NCBI GenBank assembly: GCA_021790385.1
Contig: JAJYDW010000020.1
Span: forward strand, 1-52,892
DNA from: Planctomycetota bacterium
GTDB taxonomy: Bacteria > Planctomycetota > Phycisphaerae > WQYP01
DNA: 52,892 nt
Reading direction: 5' to 3'
In this document: in pieces, positions 16,481 to 28,520 of the stretch
Numbering within the stretch: the stretch's first letter is position 1
Layout: every line of letters starts with the position of its first letter
The notes under the pieces: generated by a model
Database searches by the model: none
Seen by the model: only the letters and a program-made list of their open reading frames with translations
What the model was told of the DNA's origin: nothing
Program-made: the position numbers and the translations under genes

Positions 16481-17740
16481 TCACCCACGGGATCTTTTAA
16501 GAGCCAGGCAGTTTTTATAGATAGACTCAAGCCGCTTCAAGTAGGATTCCGGTTCCAACCCCTGGCTGGCTTTGCGGGCCAGATTGGCAAGTTTGGTGCG
16601 GTCGGCGTGTGAGTGGGGCAAAATATCCAGGGCCTGAGCCATCGCCTGCACATCAGTGGGTGAACTGACGATAGTGCCGGCGCTGTGCCTTTCCACCAGG
16701 TCAAAGCATCCCAGAAAACGGGTACTAATCACGGGCAGACCATGGGCCATTGCTTCTAATGCCACAAGTCCGAAGCTCTCATAAAAGGTGGGAAAAAGCA
16801 GGGCATCGGCGCTGGCATAAGCCCGGCTCATTTCGCGGGTGGGTCCGACGAAGATAACGCGGTCCGCCAGGCCCAAGGATTGAGCCAGACGCAGGTAATC
16901 ACGTGTTTTACCCAAGCCGACGACCAGCAGTTTCCAGGGATCCCGGGTCATGGCCAGGGTGCGAATAGCCCACGTGAGACCTTTGCGACGAAAATCGTGA
17001 CCGGCAAACAGGGCCACGCGGTCCTGCGGTGCCAAGTTGTAATGGCTGCGGAACCAATCGCGATATTCCAGTAACGTGGATGAGGGGGGGGCGGGTGTCA
17101 TGAGGGGGTTGTCCAGGCGAATCAGACGGTCGCGGTGCACATGGTAATGCCGCTGAAAATCCTCCATCATAGTTGCGCCCAGACATAAAATTTGCCGGGC
17201 ACCACCATGTTGCGGACCGGCTAAAGCCCGGCGTTCCAATTTCAGCAAAGTCTTCTGCTTATCGGAAAATTGCAGCATCCAGTGCTTGAGTACGGCCTGA
17301 CGAATGGTTTCCCGGCTGGCCACAGCCTGTTCGTGAATACTCGCGTAAACGCCGGCGTGAGGATGATACAAGTCTCCGGGACAGGCTACGGTCATGGAGT
17401 GGATGATATCGGGGGCGTTTTTGTTGCACCATGCGGCGGCACGGCGGCCGAACATCCGGAACCCCAGGCCGGTGCGAAGTTTAAGGCCACGCAACCGGTG
17501 GACGCGTACGCCGGCTGGAGGATCAGGCAGGGCCGGTGCATGGGATTGCCTGGACCGCTCGGCATCATGCGATGCCCCGTGGCTGGCGGCATGATAGCGG
17601 TTAAGCCGGGGTGTGTGGTCGTGGCAAAGCACGGCAACATCATGGCCCGCGGCGGCTAATTGTCCGCTAAGCCACACGGTCATGGCTTCGGCACCACCGC
17701 GGGTTGCGTCAAAATGTTCGATGATCAGGGCAATTTTCAT
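16481..17740 (-). CDS. GT4 family glycosyltransferase
   Basis: 419 aa, GT-B fold. The N-terminal half has MKIALIIEHFDATRGGAE with the glycine-rich acceptor loop. The C-terminal half has VALFAGHDFRRKGL, the phosphate-binding R-K pair, and FPTFYESFGLVALEAMAHG, the EX7E-type donor motif of GT4. It resembles WaaG-type lipopolysaccharide core glucosyltransferases. ATG 17740 overlaps the stop of the upstream GT9 gene by 4 nt, so the two are coupled. Together they fit assembly of an inner-core-like surface glycan. The residues before ATG 17740 in the longer frame overlap GT9 and are discarded. Confidence 0.9.
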   Translation of the reverse strand: MKIALIIEHFDATRGGAEAMTVWLSGQLAAAGHDVAVLCHDHTPRLNRYHAASHGASHDAERSRQSHAPALPDPPAGVRVHRLRGLKLRTGLGFRMFGRRAAAWCNKNAPDIIHSMTVACPGDLYHPHAGVYASIHEQAVASRETIRQAVLKHWMLQFSDKQKTLLKLERRALAGPQHGGARQILCLGATMMEDFQRHYHVHRDRLIRLDNPLMTPAPPSSTLLEYRDWFRSHYNLAPQDRVALFAGHDFRRKGLTWAIRTLAMTRDPWKLLVVGLGKTRDYLRLAQSLGLADRVIFVGPTREMSRAYASADALLFPTFYESFGLVALEAMAHGLPVISTRFLGCFDLVERHSAGTIVSSPTDVQAMAQALDILPHSHADRTKLANLARKASQGLEPESYLKRLESIYKNCLALKRSRG

Positions 17741-19086
17741 CTTTTGGCGACCTCCCACTGGCGGAGCAGTGCGGCATGTACCATCGGCACGGTAAGGCGA
17801 TTCATGCACCGGTGGTCTATCGGACAGCGTTTGCGCTGGCAGGGACCGCAGGGAACGGGTAGATGAAGCTGGATTTCCTTATCATAAAATACATCAGCCC
17901 AGCGCGGGTCGGTCGGGCCGAAAAGAGAAACCAAAGGTGTATTCAAGGCGGCTGCGAAATGACGCGGTCCGGTGTCATTACACAACATAACTGCAGCACG
18001 GCGCACAATTTCCTTAAGCGATCCTAAGGCTATACCTTGACCATCGTTGGCCAGAGATAACGGGACAACGGGCCGGTGCAATGGAGCAAGATGAGGAGAA
18101 AAAAAACGGCTTGCGGCGGTGGCAATAAGTTTTAGCAGGGCATCTACGATGGGTTGTTCTGCAGGTGCTGCGGCGATGAGTACGCGGGCGTTGAAAGGCC
18201 CCCCAGGATCGATAATGGCCGCGGTAATTTGGGCAAAATATTCGATGGGCCAGCATTTGGAACTTCCGAAACTGGCTCCCGGCACGAGGATGACAAACGG
18301 CTGACCGTCGGCGATTGCCATCTGGGACAACGCATCCAGAGCCTGTTGGCTTTCAGTCGGGGTGATTCCGAGAATCATTTTGCGCTGGTTGTAGTGTGAT
18401 CCTAAATAATGGGCCAGGGCCATGTAATAGTCGATGGCGGGGGTCGGTTGAAAGTTATGCCAGCGGGCGGCAAAGCGCTCGATACTGCTCATACGTGCGG
18501 TGGTGGTTGTAACAGACCCATTGGGTTGTTGCACGGTGAAAATCCATTGGCCGGGCTGGTCGGGATCCGGTGTTACGGCCAGCACTTCGCTTTGGGCTGC
18601 GATGGGGGTGCCATGACGTTTTTCGGTGGCGATGAATTCGATGGCTTTGTTTCTGGCCCATTGAAGCTGCGTTTCATCATCCGACCGGCGGATAGGGCGC
18701 AGAAAATCCGTGAGCAAAAAGCGTCGTCCATCGCGGGCGTAACCAAGGCGGTTGGGAATGCCGGCGCGGTGGGCAATCATGGCTGTTCGGAAATTATTGG
18801 GGAGTAAAACCGCCAGATCGAATTTCGTTTTGGCCAAAAGCGACACCGTGGCGGCGGCATCAATGGAGGTGCCGTCTTCAGAGATCGAATATTCCATTGC
18901 CTGGTCAATGACGGGCAAGCCGGAAAGGACGGTTTGGGCCAGGCGTCCGCCGATGGCGGAAATATGGGCTTGCGGATACAGGATTCGCAATGCTTTGAGG
19001 AATGGGGTGGCCATGACTGCATCTCCCAGCGGGTTGGGCATAAAAACCAGAATACGCTGGGCGGGAATGGAACGACCAAGACTCAT
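17737..19086 (-). CDS. GT9 family heptosyltransferase-like protein
   Basis: 449 aa. RILVFMPNPLGDAVMATPFL is the GT9 N-terminal signature; FVILVPGASFGSSKCWP (ADP-heptose site), VMLCNDTGPRHFAAAL and VSLFGPTDPRW are the C-terminal ones. This is the WaaF/WaaC-type family that adds heptose to lipid A-linked core. The C-terminus has a Cys-rich CGPCQRKRCPIDHRCM segment, common in GT9 proteins. Start ATG 19086 begins the fold; ATG 19179 would add a hydrophobic leader not seen in the family. It diverges from rpoB with a shared 480-nt upstream region. Confidence 0.88.
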   Translation of the reverse strand: MSLGRSIPAQRILVFMPNPLGDAVMATPFLKALRILYPQAHISAIGGRLAQTVLSGLPVIDQAMEYSISEDGTSIDAAATVSLLAKTKFDLAVLLPNNFRTAMIAHRAGIPNRLGYARDGRRFLLTDFLRPIRRSDDETQLQWARNKAIEFIATEKRHGTPIAAQSEVLAVTPDPDQPGQWIFTVQQPNGSVTTTTARMSSIERFAARWHNFQPTPAIDYYMALAHYLGSHYNQRKMILGITPTESQQALDALSQMAIADGQPFVILVPGASFGSSKCWPIEYFAQITAAIIDPGGPFNARVLIAAAPAEQPIVDALLKLIATAASRFFSPHLAPLHRPVVPLSLANDGQGIALGSLKEIVRRAAVMLCNDTGPRHFAAALNTPLVSLFGPTDPRWADVFYDKEIQLHLPVPCGPCQRKRCPIDHRCMNRLTVPMVHAALLRQWEVAKR

Positions 19087-19415
19087 GGCTCGATTGTCGC
19101 TGAAGTGTGGGGCAACGGCAAATGGGAAGGTGATAAGGTCAAAAAAGAATGGCTGGGACCCAATTAATATATTCGCCATTATAAAAAATAAGGCGTGGCA
19201 CATTGGTCGAGCAAGCATGGGTATAAATTAAAGCCGCAGGTGAGTGTTTGACCGTCCGGCCCCGGCGTTTCGCGGGCCGGTGTAGCGTGCTCCGTGGTGG
19301 GAATCAAGCTGGGCACAGCCTTGGAAAATCGCTGGGCGGCTTGCACAACATTCGGCCGTACCTGTAAAATTACCCGATTGCCGATCGTTATATTTTTTTC
19401 ATGATGAGCGTTCAC

Positions 19416-19444
19416 TTGCATTGCGCGAATGCTTGGTCTATATT
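19416..19444 (+). promoter_or_regulatory. Sigma70-type promoter of rpoB
   Basis: TTGCAT (19416-19421), 17-nt spacer, TATATT (19439-19444). Predicted transcription start is near 19451, about 120 nt before the rpoB ATG. A 29-codon frame begins with ATG 19453 almost at the predicted 5' end and stops at 19542. Whether it is translated is unknown. Confidence 0.6.
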
Positions 19445-19569
19445 AAGGGGCTATGAAGTGCCGGGCCGGAATCTTAATTAGTGTCTTTCCTTCCTCGCTG
19501 ATTGCGATTACAGAATTGTTCGGTCGCGGCAATCTGAATTAGTTGTGACCATCAACCAGAGGTGTTTTC

Positions 19570-22500
19570 ATGCGTACCATGCCAGTGCGTGACTATTCCA
19601 AACGCGGTGATGCTCTTGCCGTACCTAATCTAATTGAGGTGCAAACGGCGGCGTATGCCCGATTCCTGCAAGCCGGGGCGGAACCCACCAAACGGAAGAA
19701 TGAAGGGTTGGAAGCTTTGCTGCGCGAAGTATTTCCGATCGAGTCCTATGACGGCAACATGAAGCTGGAGTACCTGAGCTATGACTTGGGCAAGGCGCGT
19801 TATACGCAGGACGAGTGCCGGGCGTTGCGCTTGACCTACGGAATGCCGCTGCGTGTTACGGTGCGTTTAAGCCGTAAGGATAAGGCGGATATCATTGAGG
19901 AGTCCATCTATCTCGGCGAGCTGCCGATCATGACCGGCGGCGGGGAATTCATCATCAATGGGGCGGAACGTGTGATTGTTTCGCAGTTGCACCGGTCTCC
20001 GGGTGTAGATTTTGTGATTGAAAGCCAGGAAGGTGACCGTCCGTTGCACGCATGCCGGGTGATACCGGAACGGGGTAGCTGGCTGGAAATTAATGTAACG
20101 AAAAAAGACGTACTGGTGGTGCGGATCGACCAATCCTCGAAAATTCCCGCCACGACATTTCTGCGTGCGACAAGTGAAACCTACGGTTCCGATGAGGCCA
20201 TCATCCGGGCCTTTCATGAAACCCGGGTGGTGCCGATCGGGCAGCTCAAGAGCGAATATTATGCGGTCGGCGCTATTGTGGACACCGAAACCGGCGAAGA
20301 GCTGGTAAAATCCGGGGCGATGATCGGTGACCGGGTGGCCAAAATTCAGGCCAGTTCCATCAAAAAGGTGGAAGTGGTGGAAAAAATTGTTGATTCGATC
20401 ATTCTCAACACCATGCAGGAGGATGATTCCCACAGCCATAAAGAGGCGCTGCGGAAAATTTACGCGCGTCTGCGTCCGGGCAATCCTCCCAATGACGATA
20501 AGGCCAAGGCGCTGTTCAATGAGAAGTTTTTTGACGGCAATCGCTATCGACTGGGCCGGGTGGGGCGGTTCCGCATCAACCGGAAGTTCGAGCAGAATGT
20601 ACCGGAAGATGTGATGACCCTGCGCGCGGAAGACATTGTGGGCAGCCTGCGTTACATCATTGATCTGCGGGCGGGCAAGGGCTACGTGGATGATATTGAC
20701 CACTTGGGAAATCGCCGGTTGCGCGCCATTGATGAATTGGCCCAGGAGGAGCTGCGCAAAGGCTTTTTGAAGCTTCGGCGCACCGTCCAGGAGCGCATGT
20801 CACTGAAAAATCCGGAAGAAGTCGCCAAAATCGTTGAATTGGTGAATTCCAAGAGCATCAGCAGTTCGGTCGAATTTTTCTTCGGGCGCAGTGAACTTTC
20901 CCAGGTGGTGGACCAGACCAATCCACTGTCTCAGCTCACGCATGAACGCCGTCTTTCAGCCTTAGGTCCCGGCGGCCTGAACCGCAAACGTGCGGGGTTT
21001 GAAGTGCGCGACGTGCATAATTCGCACTATGGCCGTGTATGTCCGATTGAAACGCCGGAAGGTACCAACATCGGTCTGATCGCATCGCTGGGTATTTATG
21101 CCGGTGTTGATGCGTACGGATTCTTAAATACACCGTATCGGGTGGTGGAAAACGGTAAAGTGAACGGGCAGGTGAAATACCTGCGGGCTGATGAGGAAAT
21201 GAAGTGCGTTCTGGCTCCACCGGAGGTGGTAAGTCCGGAAAGCGGCAAGGTGAAGCAGGAACTGGTGTTGGCCCGCCAGAATGGGGAACTTCAACAGGTG
21301 CGCGGTACGGACATATCTTATGTGGATATTTCGCCCAAGCAGACGGTGGCCATTTCTGCAGCCTTGATTCCGTTTTTGGAACATGATGACGCCAACCGGG
21401 CCTTGATGGGTTCCAACATGCAACGGCAGGCGGTGCCGCTGTTGATTACCGATCCGCCGATTGTCGCAACAGGCATGGAAAAGCATGTGCCCGTCAACAG
21501 CGGTATGGTGGTGCGGGCAGAGCGTTCCGGTACCGTTACTTACGTGGATGCCAAGAGCATCGTGGTGGATAATTCCGACGAATATGAATTGCGCAAAAAC
21601 GCCGGTCTCAACGATAAAACCTGCCTGACGCAAAAGCCGCTCGTTGGCATGGGGCAAAAGGTAAAAAAAGGACAGATCATTGCCGATGGGCCGGCGTGCC
21701 GCAACGGCGAACTGGCGCTGGGTCGCAATGTGCTCGTCGCGTTTATGACTTACGACGGTTACAATTTTGAAGATGCCATCGTCATCAGCGAAAAGCTGGT
21801 GAAAAAGGATGTCTTCACGTCGATTCATATCGAGGAATTCGATATTGAGATCCGGGAAACCAAACTGGGACGCGAGGAATTTACCCGGGACATTCCCAAT
21901 GTCAGTGAAAAGGCCCTGAAAAATCTGGATGATGGGGGCGTGGTGCGGGTGGGCACGCGCGTCGGGCCGGGTGATATTCTTGTCGGCAAGGTTTCACCGA
22001 AGAGCAAGACGGAGCTTTCTCCAGAGGAAAAGCTGCTGCATGCGATATTCGGCCGAGCCGGTGAAGATGTGAAAAATGATTCGCTGGAAGTGCCGGCGGG
22101 AACCGAAGGCGTGGTGGTTGGTGCGCAACGTTTCAGCCGACGGATGCATTTGGCCGACGAGCAGAAGAAACAGTTGCTTAAGGACCAGAAAAAATACGCC
22201 GCAGAGATGGATTCCCGCGTGGCGGCCATGTTCCGTCGGATGACCGAGGAAATTAATGAAGCCACCGGACAGACGATGATTGATCCGTCCACCCGGCAAA
22301 AAGTGGGCAAATCGGACTTGGATGAAGTTATTCTGGAGCAGGTCGAAGGCTTCAGCGTCAACTGGATCAAGGGGGCGGAAGAGGGACGCAATCGCGGCGA
22401 AGAAATCTATTACAGGTACAAGTCGCGGCTGGCCGAGTTGCGCGAGGAAAAAGAACGCCGTTTGGAACACATGAAACGCGGCGATGAACTGCCTACGGGC

Positions 22501-23316
22501 GTATTGGAAATGGTCAAGGTATACTTGGCCACCAAGCGTCCGCTGTCGGTGGGTGACAAAATGGCCGGCAGGCACGGCAACAAGGGTGTCATCGCCCGCA
22601 TTGTGCCGGAAGAGGATATGCCGTTCATGGAGGATGGGACCTCCGTGGAGATACTGCTGAATCCCCTGGGCGTGCCGTCACGTATGAATGTTGGGCAGAT
22701 TCTGGAAACGCACCTTGGCTGGGCGGCGGCAGTCCTGGGTTTCCAGGCCGTGACCCCGGTGTTTGATGGTGCCTCTGAGGCCGAAATCAATAAGGTGGTG
22801 GAAGAGGCCAACGAGCATGTGCGCAAGCGTCGCAAGGAAACGGCGGATAAGAAGCAGCCGCCGCTACCGGGCGAAATTTCGGTGGAAATGCCGCCGGCTT
22901 TGAAGATGACGCTGTTTGATGGTCGTACCGGTGAGCCTTTTGAGCAAAAGGTTACAGTGGGTTACATGTACATGCTGAAACTGCACCACCTCGTGGACGA
23001 CAAAATCCACGCCCGTTCCACAGGCCCGTATAGCCTTATCACGCAGCAGCCGCTGGGTGGCAAGTCTCGCACCGGTGGTCAGCGGTTCGGAGAGATGGAA
23101 GTCTGGGCGCTGGAAGCTTACGGTGCAGCGTATGTGCTGCAGGAATTGTTGACGGTGAAATCCGATGACGTGGAAGGCCGTACGAAAATTTACGAAAGTA
23201 TGGTGAAAGGCAACAACACCCTCGAGGCCGGCACCCCGGTTTCGTTTGATGTTCTGTGCAATGAAATCAGGGGGTTGGGCCTGAACATTACCCTGGAGAA
23301 AAAGAAGGGAATATAG
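19570..23316 (+). CDS. rpoB: DNA-directed RNA polymerase subunit beta
   Basis: 1248 aa. The catalytic pincer of RNA polymerase. Recognised by the fork and rifampicin region [17 protein letters not shown], followed by [16 protein letters not shown], the switch and active-site segments [17 protein letters not shown] and the C-terminal [18 protein letters not shown]. The residues equivalent to E. coli Asp516, His526 and Ser531 are present ([16 protein letters not shown]), so classical rifampicin resistance changes are not seen. ATG 19570 has AGAGGTG just upstream; ATG 19579 is a less likely alternative. No rplJ/rplL lies before it: the upstream neighbour is a divergent GT9 gene, unlike the common rplKAJL-rpoBC order. 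Confidence 0.98.
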   Translation: MRTMPVRDYSKRGDALAVPNLIEVQTAAYARFLQAGAEPTKRKNEGLEALLREVFPIESYDGNMKLEYLSYDLGKARYTQDECRALRLTYGMPLRVTVRLSRKDKADIIEESIYLGELPIMTGGGEFIINGAERVIVSQLHRSPGVDFVIESQEGDRPLHACRVIPERGSWLEINVTKKDVLVVRIDQSSKIPATTFLRATSETYGSDEAIIRAFHETRVVPIGQLKSEYYAVGAIVDTETGEELVKSGAMIGDRVAKIQASSIKKVEVVEKIVDSIILNTMQEDDSHSHKEALRKIYARLRPGNPPNDDKAKALFNEKFFDGNRYRLGRVGRFRINRKFEQNVPEDVMTLRAEDIVGSLRYIIDLRAGKGYVDDIDHLGNRRLRAIDELAQEELRKGFLKLRRTVQERMSLKNPEEVAKIVELVNSKSISSSVEFFFGRSELSQVVDQTNPLSQLTHERRLSALGPGGLNRKRAGFEVRDVHNSHYGRVCPIETPEGTNIGLIASLGIYAGVDAYGFLNTPYRVVENGKVNGQVKYLRADEEMKCVLAPPEVVSPESGKVKQELVLARQNGELQQVRGTDISYVDISPKQTVAISAALIPFLEHDDANRALMGSNMQRQAVPLLITDPPIVATGMEKHVPVNSGMVVRAERSGTVTYVDAKSIVVDNSDEYELRKNAGLNDKTCLTQKPLVGMGQKVKKGQIIADGPACRNGELALGRNVLVAFMTYDGYNFEDAIVISEKLVKKDVFTSIHIEEFDIEIRETKLGREEFTRDIPNVSEKALKNLDDGGVVRVGTRVGPGDILVGKVSPKSKTELSPEEKLLHAIFGRAGEDVKNDSLEVPAGTEGVVVGAQRFSRRMHLADEQKKQLLKDQKKYAAEMDSRVAAMFRRMTEEINEATGQTMIDPSTRQKVGKSDLDEVILEQVEGFSVNWIKGAEEGRNRGEEIYYRYKSRLAELREEKERRLEHMKRGDELPTGVLEMVKVYLATKRPLSVGDKMAGRHGNKGVIARIVPEEDMPFMEDGTSVEILLNPLGVPSRMNVGQILETHLGWAAAVLGFQAVTPVFDGASEAEINKVVEEANEHVRKRRKETADKKQPPLPGEISVEMPPALKMTLFDGRTGEPFEQKVTVGYMYMLKLHHLVDDKIHARSTGPYSLITQQPLGGKSRTGGQRFGEMEVWALEAYGAAYVLQELLTVKSDDVEGRTKIYESMVKGNNTLEAGTPVSFDVLCNEIRGLGLNITLEKKKGI

Positions 23317-23628
23317 CGTGTTTCCAGGCTAACTGGAGGATCGGGCCAATGGAAAACCGCAACGCTCCGGTAGAGCGAAGAAGCTTGTTGGCGGCCGATT
23401 GCCGGGCATCATAGATGTAGTCCAGTTGCTGCGGCAACGGTTAGCGCAAGGTGGTTCTTGCCACCAGCAAGTGTGGAGTAGTGCCGGAAGTTAAAACAAA
23501 CTTACTTATGGAGTCGCCGACTACCAGATGCTGTCCCTTGAGCCTGCTGGAAAAAGATCGGTACCGTGCGACGATGATTGCCCGCGCATGGGAAAAGAAT
23601 TGAACCTCTTTATCAGGAGATCAATAAC
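23317..23628 (+). other. 312-nt rpoB-rpoC gap with hairpins and a 21-codon frame
   Basis: The gap is long for two subunits made in equal amounts. It holds a 21-codon frame ATG 23349 to TAG 23414 with GGAGGA (23335-23340) 8 nt upstream. Two small perfect hairpins follow: GTTGC/GCAAC (23425-23438) and GGTGG/CCACC (23450-23465). Neither has a T-run. No convincing promoter was found. Confidence 0.5.
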
Positions 23629-26600
23629 ATGGCTGAAATCGTATACGATCGAGTCAATGACTACGGCGGCGTCAAGATTATGCTGGCCAGTCCGAATGAT
23701 ATCCGTTCCTGGAGCTTTGGAGAGGTTAAAAAGCCGGAAACCATTAATTACCGTACCTATCGCCCGGAACGGGATGGTCTGTTTTGCGAACGCATCTTCG
23801 GTCCGGAACGGGACTGGGAATGCGCCTGTGGCAAGTACAAAGGCACCAAATACAAGGGCGTTATCTGTGATCGTTGCGGAGTGAAAGTTACACACAGCCG
23901 CGTACGTCGTAAGCGCATGGGTCATATTACCTTGGCTGCGCCCGTCGTGCATATCTGGTTTTTCAAGGCCATGCCCAGTCGGCTGGGCAACCTGATTGAC
24001 ATGAAAACCAGCGACTTGGAAAAAGTCATCTACTACCAGGATTACTGTGTGACCAATCCCGGCAATACGCCGCTGAAGCGCAAGCAGCTTCTCTCGGAAG
24101 ATGAATACCGCGAAGCCCGCGAAAAATACAAGGAAGATTTTGAATGTAAAATGGGTGCCGATGCCGTCCATGCGCTGTTGGCCGCGATGGATCTGGCGGA
24201 GGTCTCAGCCAAAATCCGTCTGGATATTGAGAACACCAACAGCAAGCAGAAAATCAAGGATCTTACGAAGCGGCTGAAAATTGTTGAGGCCATCCGCAAG
24301 TCGGAAAACAAGTCCGACTGGATGATTTATGAAGTCATTCCGGTGATTCCGCCGGATCTGCGCCCCCTGGTGCTGCTGGAATCCGGCAATTTTGCCACCA
24401 GCGATCTCAATGACTTGTATCGGCGCATCATCAACCGTAACAACCGGCTCAAAAAGCTCTGCGATCTCAACGCTCCGGAAGTAATTATTCGCAATGAAAA
24501 GCGGATGCTGCAGCAGGCTGTGGATTCGCTTTTTGATAATGGCCGGTGCCGCCGTCCCGTGCTTGGCTCATCCAATCGTCCGCTCAAGTCGCTCACCGAC
24601 ATGATCAAGGGCAAACAGGGGCGTTTCCGCGAAAATCTGCTGGGCAAGCGGGTGGATTATTCCGCCCGTTCGGTCATTGTGGTCGGTCCGGAACTGAAGA
24701 TTCACCAGTGCGGCATGCCCAAAAAAATCGCCCTGGAATTGTTCCAGCCGTTTATCATTCGTAAGCTCAAGGAATATGGGCTGGCCGACACGATCAAATC
24801 GGCCAAAAAGATGATTGAACGCCGTGATCAGGAAATCTGGGACATCCTGGAAGAGGTTATCAAAGGCCATCCGGTGATGCTCAACCGGGCTCCCACGCTC
24901 CACCGCATGGGCATTCAGGCGTTTGAACCGGTTTTGATTGAAGGTAACGCCATTAAAATTCATCCGCTGGTGTGCAAAGGCTTCAATGCCGATTTCGACG
25001 GCGACCAGATGGCGGTGCATCTCCCGTTGTCCATTGAAGCGCAGGCGGAGGCGCACCTGCTGATGCTGGCGACGCATAATATTTTCTCGCCCGCCAACGG
25101 TTCTCCGATCATCGGGCCATCGCAGGATATCGTTCTGGGAATTTACTACATCACCACCATGCGCCGCGGCGAAGCGGGTGAACGGCCGGAAGGTCGCGAG
25201 TTGGCTTTCCGCGATTTTCATGAAGCGTGGCTGGCCTTTGATGATCGCAAAATCGGCATGCACACGCCCATTCGTGTGCGCATCAACCGTGACGCGGTTG
25301 TGAGCGCTCAAGGCAAGGGGGCCGAGCCGGTACCGGCCAATCGGTCTATTATCACCACCGTGGGACGCTGTCTGTTTAACGACATTCTTCCCGCGAAGAT
25401 GCCGTTTTACAATTACGCGCTTTCCAGCAAGGGTGGCAGCCGCGTCATTGCAGATTGTTATCGCATCCTGGGGCGGCCGGCCACCATCAATCTGCTTGAT
25501 GATATGAAGGAACTTGGGTTCAAGCGGTCCACGCTGGCAGGCTTGAGCTTCGGCATCACCGATTTGCGCATTCCTGGTCGCAAGGGACAGATTATTGAAG
25601 AATCGCAGAAGAAGGCCGATCGGGTAGAAAAGAACTTGCACCTCGGTGCCATCACTGAGCGCGAACGCTATAACCAGCTTCTGGACATTTGGGCTCATGC
25701 CCGTGAAGAAGTAACCAAGGATATGATGCAGGAACTGGAGCACGATACACGCGATGCGAAAAACACGCTGTTGCCGCCGAATGATTCACGCGGCAAACCG
25801 TACCTCAACCCGATTTTCCTGATGGCGGATTCCGGTGCCCGCGGTAACGTGGATAACTTCCGGCAATTGGCGGGTATGCGGGGTCTGATGAGTCGGCCAT
25901 CGGGCGAAATCATGGAGACCCCGATCCGCACCAATTTCCGTGAAGGCCTCTCGGTGCTGGAATATTTCACTTCCACCCACGGTGCCCGCAAAGGTCTGGC
26001 GGATACCGCGTTAAAAACGGCGGACTCAGGCTATCTAACGCGCAAACTCGCCGACGTGGCCCAGAATGTGATTGTCAGCCAGCACGACTGCGGCACGCAG
26101 AATGGCATCAAAAAGAGTGCCATCTACAAGGGGGATCAGGTCGATGTGGCCCTGCGGGAAATCATTATCGGTCGCTGTGCCGCTGATTCCCTGGTCAACC
26201 CCATCACGGATGAAGTCATCGTGAAGGAAGGCCAGATCATTACCGATGCGGTAGCCCGGAAAATTGAAGACCTCAACATGGAAACCGTGCGGGTGCGCAG
26301 CCCGCTCACATGCGAGGCCTCCACGGGTGTGTGCGCGTGCTGCTACGGCGTGGATCTCTCCACCAATACCCTGGTTGAAGAGGGCATGGCGGTGGGCATC
26401 ATCGCGGCCCAGTCCATCGGAGAACCGGGCACCCAGCTTACCATGCGTACATTCCACACCGGTGGTTCCGCTACGCGTATTTTGGAGAAAAACGATGTGC
26501 GCGCGGGGGTCGCGGGTGTCGTCGAATATCGCGACCTTAACGCGGTGGAGTCACGTGATGCCGAAGGCAACAAGCACACCATGGTCCTGAAACGCAATGG

Positions 26601-28044
26601 CGAAATCTTGCTCAAAGATGCCAAAGGCCGTGAACTGGAAAAGTATAAAATTCCCTATGGAGCGACCCTGCACGTCAAGGATGGGGAAAGCGTTCGCGCC
26701 GGTCATCAGCTTTGCAACTGGGACCAGCACCGGACACCTATTTTGGCGGAAAAGGCGGGTGTCATTAAATTTGAAGATATTCAGGAAGGCGAGACCGCCA
26801 GGGTCGAAAGCGAAGGCAAGGGTGGAAGCAAGCGCCTGGTCATCGTGGAACACCGCGGCGAACGCCATCCTCGTATCGTGATTGAAGACCCGGATGACGG
26901 CAAGATTCTGGACTTCCACTATTTGCCGGCCAAGGCTCGCATCGACGTGGATGCCGGTCAAAAGGTGCAGCCCGGTACATTGCTGGCCCGGCAGCCGCGG
27001 GAAATCAAAGGTACTTCCGACATTACCTCAGGTTTGCCGCGGGTAACGGAAATATTTGAGGCTCGCAAACCGCGGGATCCGGCGATCATGGCGGAAATTT
27101 CCGGCACGGTGGAACTGCGCAACGACAAACGTCGCGGCAAGATGACCATCATCATCCGGGGCAGCGGCGATGTGGAAAAGGATCATCACGTGCCGCAGGA
27201 TCGACAGTTGCGCGTGCATACCGGTGACGCGGTGGAAGCCGGTGATCCTTTGATCGATGGTCCCATGGTGCCGCATGATATTCTGCGTATTAAGGGTGAG
27301 GATGCCCTGCAGGAATATCTTCTCGCGGAAGTGCAAAATGTTTATCGCACGCAAAATCAGCGGATCAGCGACAAGCACATCGAAGTGATTGTTTCCCAAA
27401 TGCTGCACAAAGTTAAAGTCGAACATCCAGGTGACACGAATTTTCTGCCAGGTGAGGTGCTCGATAAGTTCCGTTTCCGCCGTGGAAATGAAGCCGTGGT
27501 CAAGCTCCATCGCGTGGAAGATTCCGGCGACAGCGAAGTCGCAGTGGGAACGCTGCTTACCCGTGAGCAGGTCAAAGAAGTCGTCGCCACTGTGGAGGGC
27601 AAAGGGGGCAAGCCGCCCAAAACCCGCAAAGCCCGGCCAGCCAATGCTAAGACCCTGCTTTTGGGTATTACCAAGGCCAGTTTGCAAAGTGATTCGTTTG
27701 TATCCGCGGCCAGCTTCCAGGAGACGACCAAGGTGCTTACCGAGGCTGCTTTGGCCGGTCGGGAAGACACGTTGCAGGGGCTGAAGGAAAATGTCATTCT
27801 AGGACATCTGATTCCTGCTGGTACGGCTTTCAGGCAGTATCAAAATCTGCAGATTTCCCACCTCGGCGAGCCGGTGCCGGAGGCGGATATGGAAATTCCT
27901 ATTATCAATCGGCTGCCACTGGCGGAAGCGATGCGCGTCACGGCTGGTGCCGTGGCAGTCGCTGAATCCGGGGCGACTGAACCCGCCGCCACCGGGACAC
28001 CAGCAGTGAATGCTGAGCCGCCCAAGGAAACGGCCGGCGCTTGA
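23629..28044 (+). CDS. rpoC: DNA-directed RNA polymerase subunit beta'
   Basis: 1471 aa. N-terminal zinc site CACGKYKG...CDRCGVKV, the catalytic [12 protein letters not shown] with three Asp for Mg2+, the bridge/trigger region with [15 protein letters not shown] and the second zinc-type cluster [13 protein letters not shown]. The last about 40 residues form an Ala/Pro/Glu-rich tail beyond the conserved fold. ATG 23629 is chosen because AGGAGA (23615-23620) precedes it at 8 nt; an in-frame ATG at 23578 adds 17 unconserved residues. Followed by a strong terminator. Confidence 0.98.
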   Translation: MAEIVYDRVNDYGGVKIMLASPNDIRSWSFGEVKKPETINYRTYRPERDGLFCERIFGPERDWECACGKYKGTKYKGVICDRCGVKVTHSRVRRKRMGHITLAAPVVHIWFFKAMPSRLGNLIDMKTSDLEKVIYYQDYCVTNPGNTPLKRKQLLSEDEYREAREKYKEDFECKMGADAVHALLAAMDLAEVSAKIRLDIENTNSKQKIKDLTKRLKIVEAIRKSENKSDWMIYEVIPVIPPDLRPLVLLESGNFATSDLNDLYRRIINRNNRLKKLCDLNAPEVIIRNEKRMLQQAVDSLFDNGRCRRPVLGSSNRPLKSLTDMIKGKQGRFRENLLGKRVDYSARSVIVVGPELKIHQCGMPKKIALELFQPFIIRKLKEYGLADTIKSAKKMIERRDQEIWDILEEVIKGHPVMLNRAPTLHRMGIQAFEPVLIEGNAIKIHPLVCKGFNADFDGDQMAVHLPLSIEAQAEAHLLMLATHNIFSPANGSPIIGPSQDIVLGIYYITTMRRGEAGERPEGRELAFRDFHEAWLAFDDRKIGMHTPIRVRINRDAVVSAQGKGAEPVPANRSIITTVGRCLFNDILPAKMPFYNYALSSKGGSRVIADCYRILGRPATINLLDDMKELGFKRSTLAGLSFGITDLRIPGRKGQIIEESQKKADRVEKNLHLGAITERERYNQLLDIWAHAREEVTKDMMQELEHDTRDAKNTLLPPNDSRGKPYLNPIFLMADSGARGNVDNFRQLAGMRGLMSRPSGEIMETPIRTNFREGLSVLEYFTSTHGARKGLADTALKTADSGYLTRKLADVAQNVIVSQHDCGTQNGIKKSAIYKGDQVDVALREIIIGRCAADSLVNPITDEVIVKEGQIITDAVARKIEDLNMETVRVRSPLTCEASTGVCACCYGVDLSTNTLVEEGMAVGIIAAQSIGEPGTQLTMRTFHTGGSATRILEKNDVRAGVAGVVEYRDLNAVESRDAEGNKHTMVLKRNGEILLKDAKGRELEKYKIPYGATLHVKDGESVRAGHQLCNWDQHRTPILAEKAGVIKFEDIQEGETARVESEGKGGSKRLVIVEHRGERHPRIVIEDPDDGKILDFHYLPAKARIDVDAGQKVQPGTLLARQPREIKGTSDITSGLPRVTEIFEARKPRDPAIMAEISGTVELRNDKRRGKMTIIIRGSGDVEKDHHVPQDRQLRVHTGDAVEAGDPLIDGPMVPHDILRIKGEDALQEYLLAEVQNVYRTQNQRISDKHIEVIVSQMLHKVKVEHPGDTNFLPGEVLDKFRFRRGNEAVVKLHRVEDSGDSEVAVGTLLTREQVKEVVATVEGKGGKPPKTRKARPANAKTLLLGITKASLQSDSFVSAASFQETTKVLTEAALAGREDTLQGLKENVILGHLIPAGTAFRQYQNLQISHLGEPVPEADMEIPIINRLPLAEAMRVTAGAVAVAESGATEPAATGTPAVNAEPPKETAGA

Positions 28045-28074
28045 TGCGGTAAATTTGCACGCCAAAAATCTCCG

Positions 28075-28108
28075 GGCCGATGTTGTTTTGCAACATCGGC
28101 CTTTTTTT
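28075..28108 (+). terminator. Rho-independent terminator after rpoC
   Basis: An 11-bp perfect stem GGCCGATGTTG / CAACATCGGCC with a 5-nt loop (TTTTG), followed directly by seven T. It starts 30 nt after the rpoC stop. The strongest terminator seen in the window. Confidence 0.93.
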
Positions 28109-28520
28109 ATGTCGCCATGCACTGGCATTGCAAGTTTAAGGATTCGACGGCGCTATTGACTCGCAGTTTCACTCTTTTTGTGGTATGGCTGCGGCGTGCT
28201 GGACACAAACCAACACCGGCCAAGTCCATGATGGCAAGGTAAAAAGCGGAAAAATGAGGTTGCTGCTTCGTCGGCGTGCGCCAGCCGAAGCGTGGCGTCG
28301 ACACGATAGTGGTGCCGATGACCACAATTGTTTTCTAATGCCGTAACGCCTCAGGTACTCGCCGGACCAGCTTGTAAATATAAGTTGCGGTTCATAATGG
28401 TGGCGCGAGGTAAGTAATTGTTATCGGGCCGGTGTAAAAAAAATAGCAGGACGGTTCACCTGCTCGATGGTTAAATGACGATAGAACTGCTGGTAGAAAT
28501 TAGCTAATGCGGTGGATGTG
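28109..28520. other. 412-nt intergenic stretch, nothing recognised
   Basis: Between the rpoC terminator and the next candidate start. Frames on both strands are short and lack ribosome binding sites or recognisable motifs. TTGACT at 28156 has no matching -10 box at 16-18 nt. No tRNA-like fold was seen. Confidence 0.5.

Noticed and set aside
19867-20703. 278-codon minus-strand frame inside rpoB
   Set aside because: Antisense shadow of rpoB codon usage; His/Phe-rich translation with no motif. Similar long antisense frames in rpoC were rejected for the same reason.
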